From: Piezodorus guildinii
Taxonomy: Eukaryota; Arthropoda; Insecta; Hemiptera; Pentatomidae
DNA: 64,000 nt
Direction of reading: 5' to 3'
NCBI GenBank assembly: GCA_023052935.1
Contig: CM041297.1
Location: 92,845,521-92,909,520, forward strand
Shown here: piece after piece, positions 23,214 through 34,556 of the stretch
How the letters are laid out: the number at the start of each line of letters is the position of its first letter
Numbering within the stretch: the stretch's first letter is position 1
Notes under the pieces: generated by a model
What the model was told of the DNA's origin: nothing
The model's database searches: none
The model's input: only the letters and a program-made list of their open reading frames with translations
Position numbers and translations under genes: made by a program

Positions 23214-23370
23214 TCTGGTTCGCGCAACACACGGAATTTACTTACCTCACTCTTGTAAACATCAATTTTAGAACATTCAAATAAAGTTTAAGTTGAATGA
23301 AGAAAAATCACAATCACTTAATTTTATGATTTTCATCTCACATTTTCATCCCCATTACTTCCTCATAATA

Positions 23371-23870
23371 AGATATATTACAATTTGTTTCAGAATGTAC
23401 CATAGTAATAGTGATATGGGACCACATTCATACAATATTTACAGAAAATAATGATAAAAGAGAAAAAAAAACACGAAAAACAACCTATAACTGAAATAAA
23501 TACAAAGCCGACAAAAAAAATTAGCATCATACACACAATCATGACTATATACAATATTTACAATATGCTAAAGGAACCCCGGTTCGGGCTTTTCCCTCCA
23601 CTTGTGGAGTGTTGGAATCCAAGAGTTCCCAGCGCCTTTCTCTCAGCCGTGTCACTGGTGTGAGCCAGAGGAGGCTGAGTTAGGGCGCAAAAGCCACAAA
23701 CATCCAGTACATTAGAGAAGGATCTAACTAGTGTCAGAACTCCGTAATTAAATATTTTATTGAGATATATTACAATTTCTTTGAAAATGAACAATAGTAA
23801 TAGTGATATGAAACAACATTCATACAATATTTTACAATGATGAAATCAAAGAACATAAAAATTAAAAACA
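23371..23870 (-). mobile_element. tandem LINE 3'UTR fragments
   Basis: Two similar 3' ends follow one another: 23385-23460 and 23760-23850 share GATATATTACAATTT and 'aatagtaatagtgatatg'. Between them the segment 23560-23690 (GGAACCCCGG, CCACTTGTGGA, CCCAGCGCC) matches a LINE tail at 60660-60760, giving the family. Minus orientation. No coding sequence except short non-significant frames. Confidence 0.65.
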
Positions 23871-23976
23871 AAACCACTCACAATACTATTTATCATTTCT
23901 TCTTAATGTTTTATGTTAGAGATATTCTTTTCTAAAATCTTCAGCATTTGAATGGTTCATTAGAAATTATAATATA

Positions 23977-24885
23977 TTGGGCTGATGCGAAATTAATGCA
24001 GGTTTCCTCTATTGCAATATCTTAATTCCAATTGTGTAAACAAAGCTAATCCTAACATTGATCATTATTATACCAAAACAAACCTTATCTAATACCCTCT
24101 CTTTCACCATGAATTTGTTTAGTAAAATCGTTTTGTTCAGTGTGTTCAAAGGTCTTGAATCGAAAATGTCAAAGTGCGATTTTCGTCAAATTTATTTTTA
24201 CGAATTTAAATTAGGGCGCAGCGCTGCGCAAACGGCTCGTAATATTAATGAAGTGTGGGGTCAGGGGGCTATTAATGAGTGCACGGTGCAGCGTTGGTTC
24301 CAGAAGTTTCGCAGAGGAGATTTCGACCTCGAAGACAAGGAAGGTCGGGGCCGTCATCTTGCTCTGGACAACGACCAGCTGAGGTCAAAAGTGGAAGAAG
24401 ACCCAACCAAAACCACACGAGAAATGGCGGCGGAACTCGGTGTGAACCAATCCACAGTTGTACGCCACTTGGAAGCAATTGGTAAGGTAAAAAAGTTGGC
24501 CAAGTGGGTGCCAGTAGTAACGCCAGACCACACGTTGCACAACCAACGCTTCGACGACTGCACGAGTTGGGCTACGAAGTTCTCCAACATCCGCCTTATT
24601 CACCTGACCTCTCTCCTACAGACTTCCACTTTTTCAGGCATCTGGACAACTTTTTGAGGGAAAAAATTTTCAAAACCAGGACGACATTGAAAATTCTTTT
24701 CGTGATTTCTTTGAGTCCAGGGATTCGGATTTTTTTTCTGGTGGAATAAGAAAGCTTGTTGAACGTTGGCAAAAGTGCATTGATTCAGATGGAAATTATT
24801 TTGATTAAATATATATGGTTAAAGTAAAGATATGGCGTATTTACAATACCTACTAAAAACCTGCATTAATTTTGCATCAACCCAA
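23977..24885 (+). mobile_element. mariner-like transposon with internally deleted transposase
   Basis: TIRs are TTGGGCTGATGCGAAATTAA at the left and the complement of TTGGGTTGATGCAAAATTAA at the right, bounded by TA on both sides (target duplication). At 909 bp it is shorter than the usual ~1.3 kb. The 24166 start encodes the mariner DNA-binding domain (HTH with QRWFQKFRRGDFDLEDKEG, then a second HTH with GVNQSTVVRHLEAIGK). After VKKLAKWVP the frame runs into a deletion that removes the first catalytic Asp region; the second Asp of the usual 'DNARPH' is replaced at the junction (SNARPHVAQ), and the third survives in another frame (YSPDLSPTDFHFF). It cannot make an active DD34D enzyme, but the ends could still be moved in trans. 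Confidence 0.93.
24166..24750 (+). pseudogene. mariner transposase, internally deleted
   Basis: The N-terminal half (about 115 residues from the Met of MSKCDFRQ) is intact and contains both helix-turn-helix motifs that bind the TIRs. The catalytic domain is broken: about 0.4 kb is missing and the remaining C-terminal part (24510-24750) is in a different frame. Such truncated proteins can act as DNA-binding inhibitors of the intact enzyme, but that is speculation here. Confidence 0.9.
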
Positions 24886-25289
24886 TATAAGTTTATACTA
24901 TACTTCCGATTATTATAAAAAACAAATTTAGCACGAAAAAATATTGTAATGTGTGAAATATAATTATCAAATTGTTTCATGTTTACTTACATTTTATCAG
25001 TGCTGACAACTAGAAATTGTTAATAGCTTTGAATAAAAAAATTAAGTTAGAGAAAATGAAAAAAAAATCCACATTTAAGTCCTGTCAGGTTATTTCCATT
25101 TGATTTTATGATATAGAAACCCACTTAATTTTATATTAAACAGGGAATGTGATACACACACAGACTATTTTGCGAAACTTGGTTATATGGACTCCTCAGA
25201 CAGTATTTCCGTTGAAAACACGAATTTAAAAATGTCCAAACAACCAATACTTTCTATATACCTATCTAATTTCATATATGGGTAAGACA

Positions 25290-26440
25290 TTTTTTTATTC
25301 TAATGTACCTAAAAGCATTATTCTCAGAAGATAACTGATCATATTCTTATTTAAAATACAGGTTTAAGTTTCAGTAGTATTTGGTGTAATTTGAGATCGT
25401 AAGTTTTAAAAAAAGAAGCGCTAATGAACAGCCATTAAAAAATCGTTTAACCGGAATAGCTTAAATTCTAATTTAAAGATATAGGGGCAAAAGGAACCAC
25501 TTTTCTCCATCCACAACGCCTTTCCGTTTAAATCGATAATTGCGAGTTAATTGTAGAACGGTTTTAATCAGCTCTGCGGCTAGGCAGGAGGAAAAAATAC
25601 AATTAACTCGGAAATGAAACAAGAAAAGAAAGGCCTAATGAGAACTGGACCAACATTAAGCAGTGCCATTGAAATCTAACAGCATTTAGTTTTAGAATTA
25701 AAGTCAGTCGTACCAACGGTTCTTATGATTTTAAACAAAAAGCATTTTAAGACAATAGTGAATATGATATTTAGTATAAAATATTTATATGGAATTTAAT
25801 AATAAACTACAATTTTCATTTTTTTTTTTTTTTTTTTTTTTTTTTTATTAATAGAATATCCATTGGTTATCAACATCGCAAAATATTGATTATGACATGA
25901 TGGAAGAGTGGTTCATCATAGAATGAATTATAGAAGTTTGTTGGAAGATGCATTCGTTGAAGTACTTCAATTAAGAAGAATTGATTATTTTGCAGACGTT
26001 TTGGGCTAAAATTTAGGTCATTTTCAGTGTAATTAGATAATCTGCAACTATCAATTAAAGTTTACACAATGAAATTTACGCCTAAATATCAGAAAATAAA
26101 TAAAAAATTTATTAGTATTTCAACGATCACATCTTCCTCCCTCCCTCCCCGGCCAACTTATATATAGTATATTTATTTTCGTTTATGAATGTATTGTATA
26201 ATATAATTGTATATGTATACTTATAAAAAACATTTTATATATTCATTTTTATCCAGTTTACCGCTTTTTTTCAAAAACTTACTTAGAAAAAAATTAATAC
26301 AGAGTTTCTACTATAAAAAATAATTTGATTGATGAAATTTTGATACATACGTTAATATTAAACGGAAATAGAGAAATTATGAGAAGAAATATGTCATACT
26401 CGATGTGAGTTAAATTAGTGTATTATTTAATGGATAAGTA
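25290..26440. other. non-coding stretch with poly(T) and a weak Penelope-like motif
   Basis: A T run lies at 25819-25846. At 25998-26030 the minus strand has CTGAAAATGACC...GCCCAAAACGTCTG, which resembles a decayed Penelope terminal motif. Otherwise AT-rich with nothing recognised. Confidence 0.45.
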
Positions 26441-26444
26441 AATT

Positions 26445-26738
26445 TTATTTGTTTGTTTATTTATTTAACGCCTCTTTATGCTGCAGTGGCTAATCAGACG
26501 ATGCTAAAGTGATAGTTCTAAATTTTGCCTATCCAGATTTGATTAGGACGGGGATCTATAACGAGTACCTGAAATCGCAGAGGTTCGGGACCACTTTTTA
26601 ACGTCCGCTCTGAAGGACGGCATAATTAAGAATTTTTTACTCCCATTGAAAAAAATTCTACGGCCACCTGTGGATTTTAACCCATTATCTTGGGCATAGA
26701 GGGCTGTTATGCTAGCAACTACGCTACAAGTGACCCCT
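26445..26738 (-). mobile_element. SINE-1 copy, minus strand
   Basis: Reverse complement of the family described at 3808. It starts GGGGTCACTTGTAGCG at 26738, carries A- and B-box positions with substitutions (the B box is decayed to GGGTTAAAATCC), keeps the body and ends in AAATAAATAAACAAACAAA. A 10-base near repeat (AATTTTATTT / AATGTTATTT) flanks it loosely. Confidence 0.85.
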
Positions 26739-26808
26739 GTGAATGTTATTTAAATGAATGAATGTTACCTGTAGTAATAATAAAATATGATGAAATAATA
26801 TAAAAACC

Positions 26809-27288
26809 TTTGTTCGATAATTATCAGGCCGTTTTACAAAAGAAATTCTTGGATATTTTTTAAAACAATTTATTTAATCCAGTCATCGCGACGTTTCAGC
26901 CTCTAGGGCCATTATCAAGCTTCATGCATATCCATCTTAATTATCTTTTCATTTCACCGCTTTTCAGCAGCGTCGTCATAATTTTTTTTTTAAAATGTCA
27001 TTTAAAAAAAAAAACTTAACAGTTTTCGGTCGCCTTTTAGGTGTTCTCGTGGGCGACTCAAAAGGCGGCCGAAAACAGTTAAGTTTTTTTTTTTTTAATG
27101 ACATTTTAAAAAAAATTATGACGACGCTGCTGAAAAGCGGTGAAATGAAAAGATAATTAAGATGGATATGCATGAAGCTTGATAATGGCCCTAGAGGCTG
27201 AAAAGTCGCGATGACTGGATTAAATAAATTATTTTAAAAAATATCCAAGAATTTCTTTTGTAAAACGGCCTGATAATTATCGAACAAA
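26809..27288. repeat. 480-bp near-perfect palindrome made of Penelope-type terminal repeats
   Basis: The bases 26809-27038 are repeated in reverse complement at 27060-27288, around a ~21-base spacer (AGGTGTTCTCGTGGGCGACTC). I see only a few differences in about 230 bases per arm. Each arm carries, from the outside in: TTTGTTCGATAATTATCAGG, a GGCCGTTTTAC motif shared with 7290, the complement of CTTGATAATGGCC...GGCTGAAACGTCGCG, a 'gcagcgtcgtcat' block, an A run and 'cttaacagttttcgg'. The middle motif is that of Penelope-like pLTRs. The arms are too similar for an old pair, so the palindrome formed or was homogenised recently. Open frames here are only mirror images of one another. Confidence 0.85.
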
Positions 27289-27416
27289 TATTCAAACAAA
27301 AGAAAATTGCGACAATGATGAGAAAAATATAAAAACCATTATGCATATTCCTGGAGAAGGTAGATTGGGATTTTTGATTGACCAATGATAGAAAACAGTT
27401 ACAGTTGGTTACATTA

Positions 27417-27553
27417 GGGTTACTCACTACGTTTGCTATAGCATGCTATTTGTGTTATTTTGCTAAGCCCGTCGAGTTTCCACAGTTATTTACTGTATAA
27501 AATTTATGAGTTTAGCACAAATAGCATGCTATAGCAAACGTAGTGAGTACCCC
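27417..27553. mobile_element. hairpin MITE, copy 1
   Basis: A 137-bp element beginning GGGTTACTCACTACGTTTGC and ending GCAAACGTAGTGAGTACCCC, with TA immediately outside both ends. Most of its length folds back on itself; the loop region is near 27480-27500 (ACAGTTATTTACTGT). A gap on the right arm relative to copy 3 makes it slightly shorter. TA target duplications are typical of Tc1/mariner-type MITEs. Confidence 0.85.
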
Positions 27554-27881
27554 TATTGTAAGTAGCAAAATAGCAAGTTTTATTTTTTTTTTTTTAAATC
27601 TTGGAACTCTAAAATCCATGAAGGGTATTGCAATTAGTATATGTAGATTTTTTTATTACTACTAGAAACATTCATCTGTTTTTTTATCAGTGGTTTGCAT
27701 TGACCTTTATATCTTTATTAGACTAAAAAAAAATTTTAATTACCGAAACTGTTATGTCTTAGTTCAAATCTAGTTTATATTAACTCCATGTTAATTAATA
27801 AATTTCTCTTAATATGAAAAATTATTAATTATGTTTCCAAAATAATAATACAACTCAGCAACCATTATTTAAATTCAATAT

Positions 27882-28017
27882 GGGTACTTACTACGTTTGC
27901 TATAGCATGTTATTTGTGTTATTTTGCTAAACCCGTCGAGTTTCTACAGTTATTTCCTGTATAAAATTGATGGGTTTAGTGCAATAGCACAAATAGCAAG
28001 CTATACCAAACGTAGTT
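27882..28017. mobile_element. hairpin MITE, copy 2
   Basis: Same family as 27417; the left end TGGGTACTTACTACGTTTGC is good and TA flanks it, while the right end breaks off at ACGTAG. Both arms carry substitutions, making it the oldest-looking of the three. Confidence 0.8.
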
Positions 28018-28059
28018 TCTGAAAAATATTTTAAGTTGATTTTAATAAAACATGTATTC

Positions 28060-29095
28060 ATTTTCCTTGGAAACATATGATTTAGATTAAGTAATACAAC
28101 TGTATTAAAATGTTAATCAGTCATAAGTTTATTTCCCATTCGTCACTTTATATTAACTTTTACAACTTTGTGTACCAGATAACATTTTCTCTAAAAATTT
28201 TCTCTTTTTAACGGTATACTATACCTCTGTATTACTGTTCTTATTATTAAAAAAAAAACAAAAATTATACAAAAAAATATGTTTGCACTTTTAGTTGTTT
28301 ATCAAATTCACTCAACTTGCTTATTTAGCCGTTATTTATGAATCTAATATGATGTGCCTAATTTTTGTAAATCTAGAAAATCAAAGCTAATTCAGTTTCA
28401 TATGTTTTAGATTAAATAATATAACACTACAGAATCGCAACATAGAATAATCAGTAATAAGTTTGTTCTCGTCGCTTTACATTACTTTTTACAACTTTGT
28501 ATACAAGATTTAAAAAATTCTCGAATCCTTAGCTTCCCAACGATATATTGTACATCTATGTTTCTTTTCAAAAGCATTAACAATTTGTTTGATCTTTTCT
28601 CCTATAGTTGATTATCAAATTGGTTAAACTTGTATATTTAGCCATTTTTTATCATTGATTATAAGATGATATGTTTTATTTTGTCAAATCTACAAAAAAG
28701 AGGGAATTTTAGAGAAAGAAAATATCGGCATTTATGCCCTGTCAGACTATTTCAATCAGAATGAAACCTACATGATATTATTATATACATCCATATAGCG
28801 GTTTTGTGGCTCTTCTGGTTAGCCGATTTTGATAAAAAAAGTTGCTATAACATCTCGGGTGTATAGTTGTCTTAAATATGAAATTTCAGTTTCGTACGAC
28901 TTACCGTTTTTGCGCTAGAGTTATCACACACAACACACACACACACACAAACAGACCTTTTTTTCGGGACTTGGTTATTTGAATCCAGGAGACCCTAAAA
29001 CGTGTATTTCCGTCGAAAAATGGAAATCGAAAATTTTCACGATCGCAATAATTTCCCTTACTATATATTTCATAATAGGTAAGTGAAAGTAAAAA
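28060..29095 (+). repeat. GTAAG-family repeat (copy D) with internal duplication
   Basis: The right end is standard (CATAATAGGTAAGTGAAAGT, CA run at 28926-28951). The left end is missing. Within the copy about 300 bases are present twice: 28100-28380 and 28430-28720 both contain the 'cgtcgctttacatta'-like block, the 'ttgtat(a)ccaga' block and the 'tcaaatt(c/g)...aacttg' block, about 330 bases apart. Confidence 0.75.
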
Positions 29096-30092
29096 TTATA
29101 TTATATTACCTATAAGATAATTATTAATTAAAACTTAATCCGATTTCATAATGATTATACACTAAAAATGTTTTATCACGCAAGAATGCCTTATAAGAAA
29201 TTTTTAAATATGTTCATCCCTAATTTAAATAAAATTAAGGCTCTTAAGTCATGGATGATTGCTGTTGTACAATATTTTATATTAATTTCTGTTGACTGCA
29301 ATTAATAAATAGTAATTTAATATAATATTAAATTTTTATTTATACAAGTACGATATATACTATATACGACTATAGTACACGATATGCATTATATACGACT
29401 ACTATATACAAAGACAATCGTAATAAATGTTGAAATAAAAGTCGGGTTGAAATTAAGAAATAAAATCTCATATTTCAACCATTTTACAGCCTACTTGAAA
29501 TGCTCGCCTCCCAACTTAATATGCCTGCTGATTAAAACCCCCGGCAGCTTTTAATCAACACTTGGCAAATAATAAGTTCGTTTAACAGGAAGTTATGACT
29601 TTTGTTTAAACTAGTAGTCGCAAACCGAGGCCCACCTAAATGACTGTTTCCTCCTGCTAATAAAACAGAATCCTTCAGAAAATATATTTCAACGAGGGGT
29701 ATAGGATTTCATTGGTGCATTCATTTTGCGAAGTGGTTTTTCACTTTGATGTTTTCAAACTGGTTCATATTGCTGACTCCTGTGCCTCAATAAAACGGTT
29801 CATTTTATTTTCAATTTTACTTTCCACATTTTCATTAAAAAGCCTTTTGAAGCCAGTTTTTTTTTCCGAAAAATGGAGTATAATGAGAAAAAAGAAAGTC
29901 TTTCTATGATAATTTTACAACCCTTATATTTATTAAGTTCTAAAGAAATTGGCATTTTTATTAATAATTATTATTATTGAATAATAAAAACTCTTCTTCC
30001 GCTTGACTCTTTAAAAAAACAACGTTAAATTTCCTTAGTAGCTCTAACCATTGATTTGCAAGAAGACTACGCAACGATATCAATATATTATA
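29096..30092. other. AT-rich non-coding stretch
   Basis: It includes an imperfect short direct repeat around 29350-29410 (ACGATATA/TATATACGAC). No gene is recognised. The 65-codon open frame at 29712 has no support. Confidence 0.5.
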
Positions 30093-30237
30093 GGAATACT
30101 CACTACGTTTGCTTTAGCATATTTTTTGTGCTATTTTGCTAAACCCGTCGAGTTTCTTCAGTTATTTCCTGTAGAAACTCGATGGATTTAGCAAAATAGC
30201 ACAAAAAATATGCTATAGCAAACGTAGTGAGTACCCC
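30093..30237. mobile_element. hairpin MITE, copy 3 (most complete)
   Basis: 145 bp, GGAATACTCACTACGTTTGC to GCAAACGTAGTGAGTACCCC, with TA on both sides. The arms pair for almost the full length, interrupted mainly by the loop near 30160 (AGTTATTTCCTGTAG). Copies 1-3 lie within 2.8 kb of each other. Confidence 0.87.
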
Positions 30238-30322
30238 TAATATTGATATATATTAATATATCCCGATATTAACGATATCACTTAATTTTAAAATTGTTAT
30301 TTTTAATAATTAACCTTTTTAT

Positions 30323-31147
30323 TTTTTACTTTTACTTACCTATATATGAAATATATATAGTGAAAATTTTGAATACCAGTTTTCAACGGAAATACGCGTT
30401 TTAAGGTCCTCTGAGTTGAAATAACTTTGTTTGTTTGTGGAAAGTCTAGCACGAAAACTACAAGTCATACGAAAATGAAATTTCATTTTTAAGATAACCT
30501 AAGGCTGAGATGTTACAGCAACTTTTTCATAAAGAGCCAGGAAAGTCACTCTATACAATGAATTTAGCACTTTTTACGTTTTTTTCAATTACGACTTATA
30601 TTAAAATCGCTATATCGATGTAACATTTAATAGGCTTGAATATCATGTAGGTTTCATTCTGATGGAAATAGTCTGATAAGGCTTGAATGACGATTTTTTT
30701 TTTTTTTTTTTTATTCCTCTAAAGCACCTTTAATTTTGAAGATCCTATAAATATAACTTTAATCATCTTTTTACCATTGATTAAAATCAAATAAATATAT
30801 AATTTTAACGATTTCGATATACAACTATAGGCAAATATTTGTTTTTTTAGTACCATAGATGTACAATATCGCGTTGGGAAGCTAAATATTTTAGATATAA
30901 TATATTTTTCACAAAATTGTAAAATTTACTGAAGAGTGATGAAAAGCCGATTAAAACTAACTGATAGTCGTCGGTAATAATATAATAGATTATTTAATAA
31001 AACACATGTTTCTATTTAAATAATTATATTTATATATTTATTTATAATTTCTATTTAAATAATAGAATTATTCGATGTAAATAATTCTTTAGCAATTTAT
31101 TTCCATCTCTAAATGTATTTAAGTGAAAGTCGTGTGTTGCGCGCACA
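30323..31147 (-). repeat. GTAAG-family repeat (copy E)
   Basis: Minus orientation: TTTTTACTTTTACTTACC at the left and AAGTGAAAGTCGTGTGTTGC at the right. The CA run is absent; other family blocks are in order. A poly(T) expansion is present at 30694. Confidence 0.8.
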
Positions 31148-31374
31148 TATTATTTTAATGATTGCACTGTATTCTAAAATCCCTTATCTCCATCATTGAT
31201 ATGTACACAATCAACAAGATATGTTCACAATCACAAATCTCAATTTCAGAGTGTAGAATTCGTGTTTGAAGTATGTTTTAAGACGATTGATTTAGTTACA
31301 ACCAATGGCAAACACTAAAACAAAAAGTGTAATTTTATTTTTCAAATGACATATTGTGCACTTGACACTTGATG

Positions 31375-31418
31375 ATTCAATAGATTTTGCTATAAGGGTG
31401 TCCATAAGGTTTTTTTTT

Positions 31419-31452
<34 letters not shown>

Positions 31453-31930
31453 CTCTGGCGCGAATGGCCGTGTAGGCCCTTGGCTGACTCCTGGGAGAAT
31501 ATACTCACGTTTCTCGATGAAACGGTTAGGGTAGGGTCATCACTCCTTACGCCTATTTTGCGAGTTGCCACCAGTAGGCTGACGAGTCTCACATACCCGG
31601 GGGAGAGGCTGTGAGTGAATCCCCATTTTATTATATTCTTATAAAAGTCCCGCGGGGACTGGGATTCGAACTCACAACTCTGGCGTGGTGGACTAGCGCG
31701 TTAGCCACTCAGCCACCGGCTCCCCAACGGTTTGATTAGTAATTCGTAAATAGTAATTTTGGTGTTCAAGGATAATTTTGATCGTTTGTGAAGTAGACGG
31801 CATAATAGTCCGAATCGTCTGTTTACTTGAAACTTCACAATTAAATAGATTTTGCTATAATTGTGTCCATAAGGGTTTGTTTAGTAATTCGTAAATAGTA
31901 CTTTTGGTGTTCATAATAGTCCAAATTGCC
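31375..31930. repeat. ~0.1-kb direct duplication, one copy holding a SINE
   Basis: ATAGATTTTGCTATAA...GTCCATAAGG, then TT(T/G)ATTAGTAATTCGTAAATAG, occurs at 31378-31408 plus 31729-31765 (split by the SINE) and uninterrupted at 31846-31900. The second copy shows the site before insertion. Confidence 0.85.
31410..31725 (-). mobile_element. tRNA-Ser-like SINE (SINE-2) with long poly(A)
   Basis: On the minus strand the element begins GGGGAGCCGGTGGCTGAGTGG, a tRNA-like head with an A box (TGGCTGAGTGG), and the B box GAGTTCGAATCCC about 40 bases later. A ~220-base body follows and a tail of about 40 A's (31410-31452, broken by CC in the plus strand). The head resembles a serine-type tRNA with its GGCTGAGTGG block. 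The poly(A) and well-kept boxes suggest a recent copy. No sequence similarity to SINE-1 apart from the tRNA boxes. Confidence 0.9.
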
Positions 31931-34550
31931 TGTTGTTTAAGTAGTGCCCCAAATATCGTTCTTCTTCTGATGTTGGAATAGTTTTATTCTCGAAATAAAC
32001 TGCTGGACATCCACCATGATTGAGTGCGAAAACGATAAATAAACTCTTTGATTGATTCATTTTCAATTTCCATGTTTAAGCCCAACTGGAATAAATCATC
32101 AAGGTTGCATTTTAATGTCAGTAATGGTGTTTAGTTAATACAAAAAAACAAAACAAATTAAGACAATAAGTGTAATAAAACTATTGTATTTCTGTTCTGG
32201 TCCATTTAGAAGTATGAAGCCACTTTTTTTTTTTTTTTTTTTTTTTTTTGTTTTTTCGTTCATACATAGCAAATGTAACCTTGGACCAGGCTAAAGATAC
32301 ACTCATCAATCAACGTCAACCTCCTGAAATGTAACTCAGAAAATCATGAGAGCAATTTCAGGATGTTAAGCTTTAAAAACTCAAATACTTTTTTTTTAAT
32401 TAAATGGTCATGAAAAATAATAAATTACTGGAGTAGTCCTGGACTGTTAGGAATACCTGATGCGTCATCAGTTGATGTTATTTACAGAAAGACGAGGGGA
32501 ATAGCCTGTGTTTAACATTCAGATATCTTTTCCTCCAGGAAGATTTCCATGTTATCCTTATCAAAGATTTCTGTTTAATTAGTCCCTTTTAGTTAATAAT
32601 GCTATTTAGTATACAAATTTAAAGTTGAATGTGTAAAAAAGAACTAAGACTATTCATCAGAAACTTCAGTAAAAAGCAGCTCAAACTTTACAAGTAAATA
32701 ACATTAGGGTAAAGTTCACTAAGACAAATAAGTAAAGGTACTCAACTTACAGTATGTATGCACATTTTCACAACAAACTTTCCTTACATTCCAACAAACT
32801 TATCCATTTCAGGGCCATTCATATGTCTGGTAACCATAGAAAGTCTAAAAGTAGTTCGATAGAGCAAAATTGTGCTAATTATTGTTGATTTTCCATGATT
32901 AGAAATAAAAATATTATGATGATATACACATGAAGAACTATTCCAGAAAGAAGAACAAATTAAGAAGTTAATATTATTTTTATAATCAATTTATATTACA
33001 AATTTTAGTTAGGAATGGAAATTGTAAAATAGGGTGCAAATGACCCTTGTGGTTGAAAAGCCCTAATAAATAGATAAAATAGTCGGTCAAGTGAACTACA
33101 AGTGTAAGCTCCCGCACATTTGGGAATCGACATATAGAATCCCAAGGGTGGAATACAAAATAAATCTGTCCGCAGTACGTGGTTCGCTACAGAATTGACA
33201 CTCCACAACTTAACTCAAAACTTGACGATAAAATCGGCGTTTTAGTAAATATAACCAAAAATTCATAGTCACAAAAAAATATAGGTGATTGGGTTGTATT
33301 CTTTATGTAACTGTAATTATTTTTCACCACGTAATAATTTGCGTTTTTATTTCTTTTAGTTGGATATCAATCATACTTTCGGCTGTCAAGATATTTTCGA
33401 GGTCATGAGAACTGAAAATATGTCAAATTTCAACATTCATAAGAAATTTTTGATCGATTTTGTATTAGTGAAGTTAGATATATACTTTACCCCTAATATT
33501 TTTTTAAGGAATTTATGACGCAAATGTGGCAATTATGAGAGATTAACAAGAAATTTAAGAAATGTCGAAGAAGTTACTTTGGTCAGATCAACAAATTTGA
33601 AATATGTATATTAACATCATATATAATTCCATCACCCAGTGATCATAAATATGAGGAGAATATTAACTAATTAATTAGTGTGGTTTGGGTTGTGGTTAAA
33701 TATTCGCGACGAAGACACGGAATAAATTCCGACCTTCTCATAATGACTAGAATAGTTTGGTAATATGTAGGATAACTCCTGTTTCCTAATTCATTATAAA
33801 TTTATGTCCGAATTAAGCTTAATTTAAAAGAGAGGAGATCGGTCTTGGCTCGTAAAACTTCGTACATCTTGATTTTTCAAGAAAACTGATATTAGCGAGT
33901 GGAAATGTACTCTTAACTAAAAATATATTGATGTGGAAGGCTTACTTATCGTATTATTTTTTTCATATCTTCATGTTATTAGTTCAATATCCAGGAGGAC
34001 CTTATCCTCAAAATGTCAAGATATGCCCACCATCTCCCGTTGTAAGGACATCAAAGCGAAATTTGAGGAGTTACACCCTGCAATGATCATTAAATGTGAT
34101 AAAGAAAACAGTTTAGCTTGACATGAGAGTTCCAAAGTTGTAAGCTAAAGAAAGAATTCATTTTCGAAACTAAATAAGTTTCGAAAAATATTCATCCATG
34201 TAAGCTGTTTATTTTTCCCCTATCACGCCTTTGCTCAAGGCCAGAGGGTAAGTGCGGGGAATTAATTCTAGAGTTAAAAGTCCCCGAGGCACCGAGACGA
34301 GAACTCGTAATTATTTTATCGTCTCTAACTTCGGTTATAATGTTTCCGGAAAATGCACGCTCGAACACCCCACCCATTCATCTATGGATGCCCATGCGCT
34401 ATTGTAATTTTAGGTTCGTTTCGTAGTAAAAGTAGGACCATCTAAAGCGTACTTGGTCAAAACATTCAAAGAACAAAAGAATGTAATGTGAAAATAATTA
34501 TTTCAAAAATAGATCACGTAAAACAATATGAAAGAAATTTAAATATTTAA
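31931..34550. other. long non-coding stretch
   Basis: A T run lies at 32223-32249. G+C-richer DNA at 33010-33200 and 34200-34400 has short open frames but no known motif. I recognised no exon or transposon end. Some of it may be old LINE or DNA-transposon debris. Confidence 0.45.
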
Positions 34551-34556
34551 AAAATT

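Larger units (their letters stand above)
23214..25287 (+). repeat. GTAAG-family repeat (copy C), expanded by nested insertions
   Basis: The left end TCTGGTTCGCGCAACACACG and right end (CATATATGGGTAAG at about 25275) belong to one old copy. Family blocks recur at 23900-23965 (TCTAAAATCTTCAGC) and 24960-25270. The added length comes from LINE 3' tails at 23371-23870 and a mariner at 23977-24885. The copy is the most diverged of the near-full ones, which agrees with it being older than its inserts. Confidence 0.7.

Noticed and set aside
24272..24603. Several overlapping frames on both strands
   Set aside because: Shadows of the mariner transposase coding sequence.
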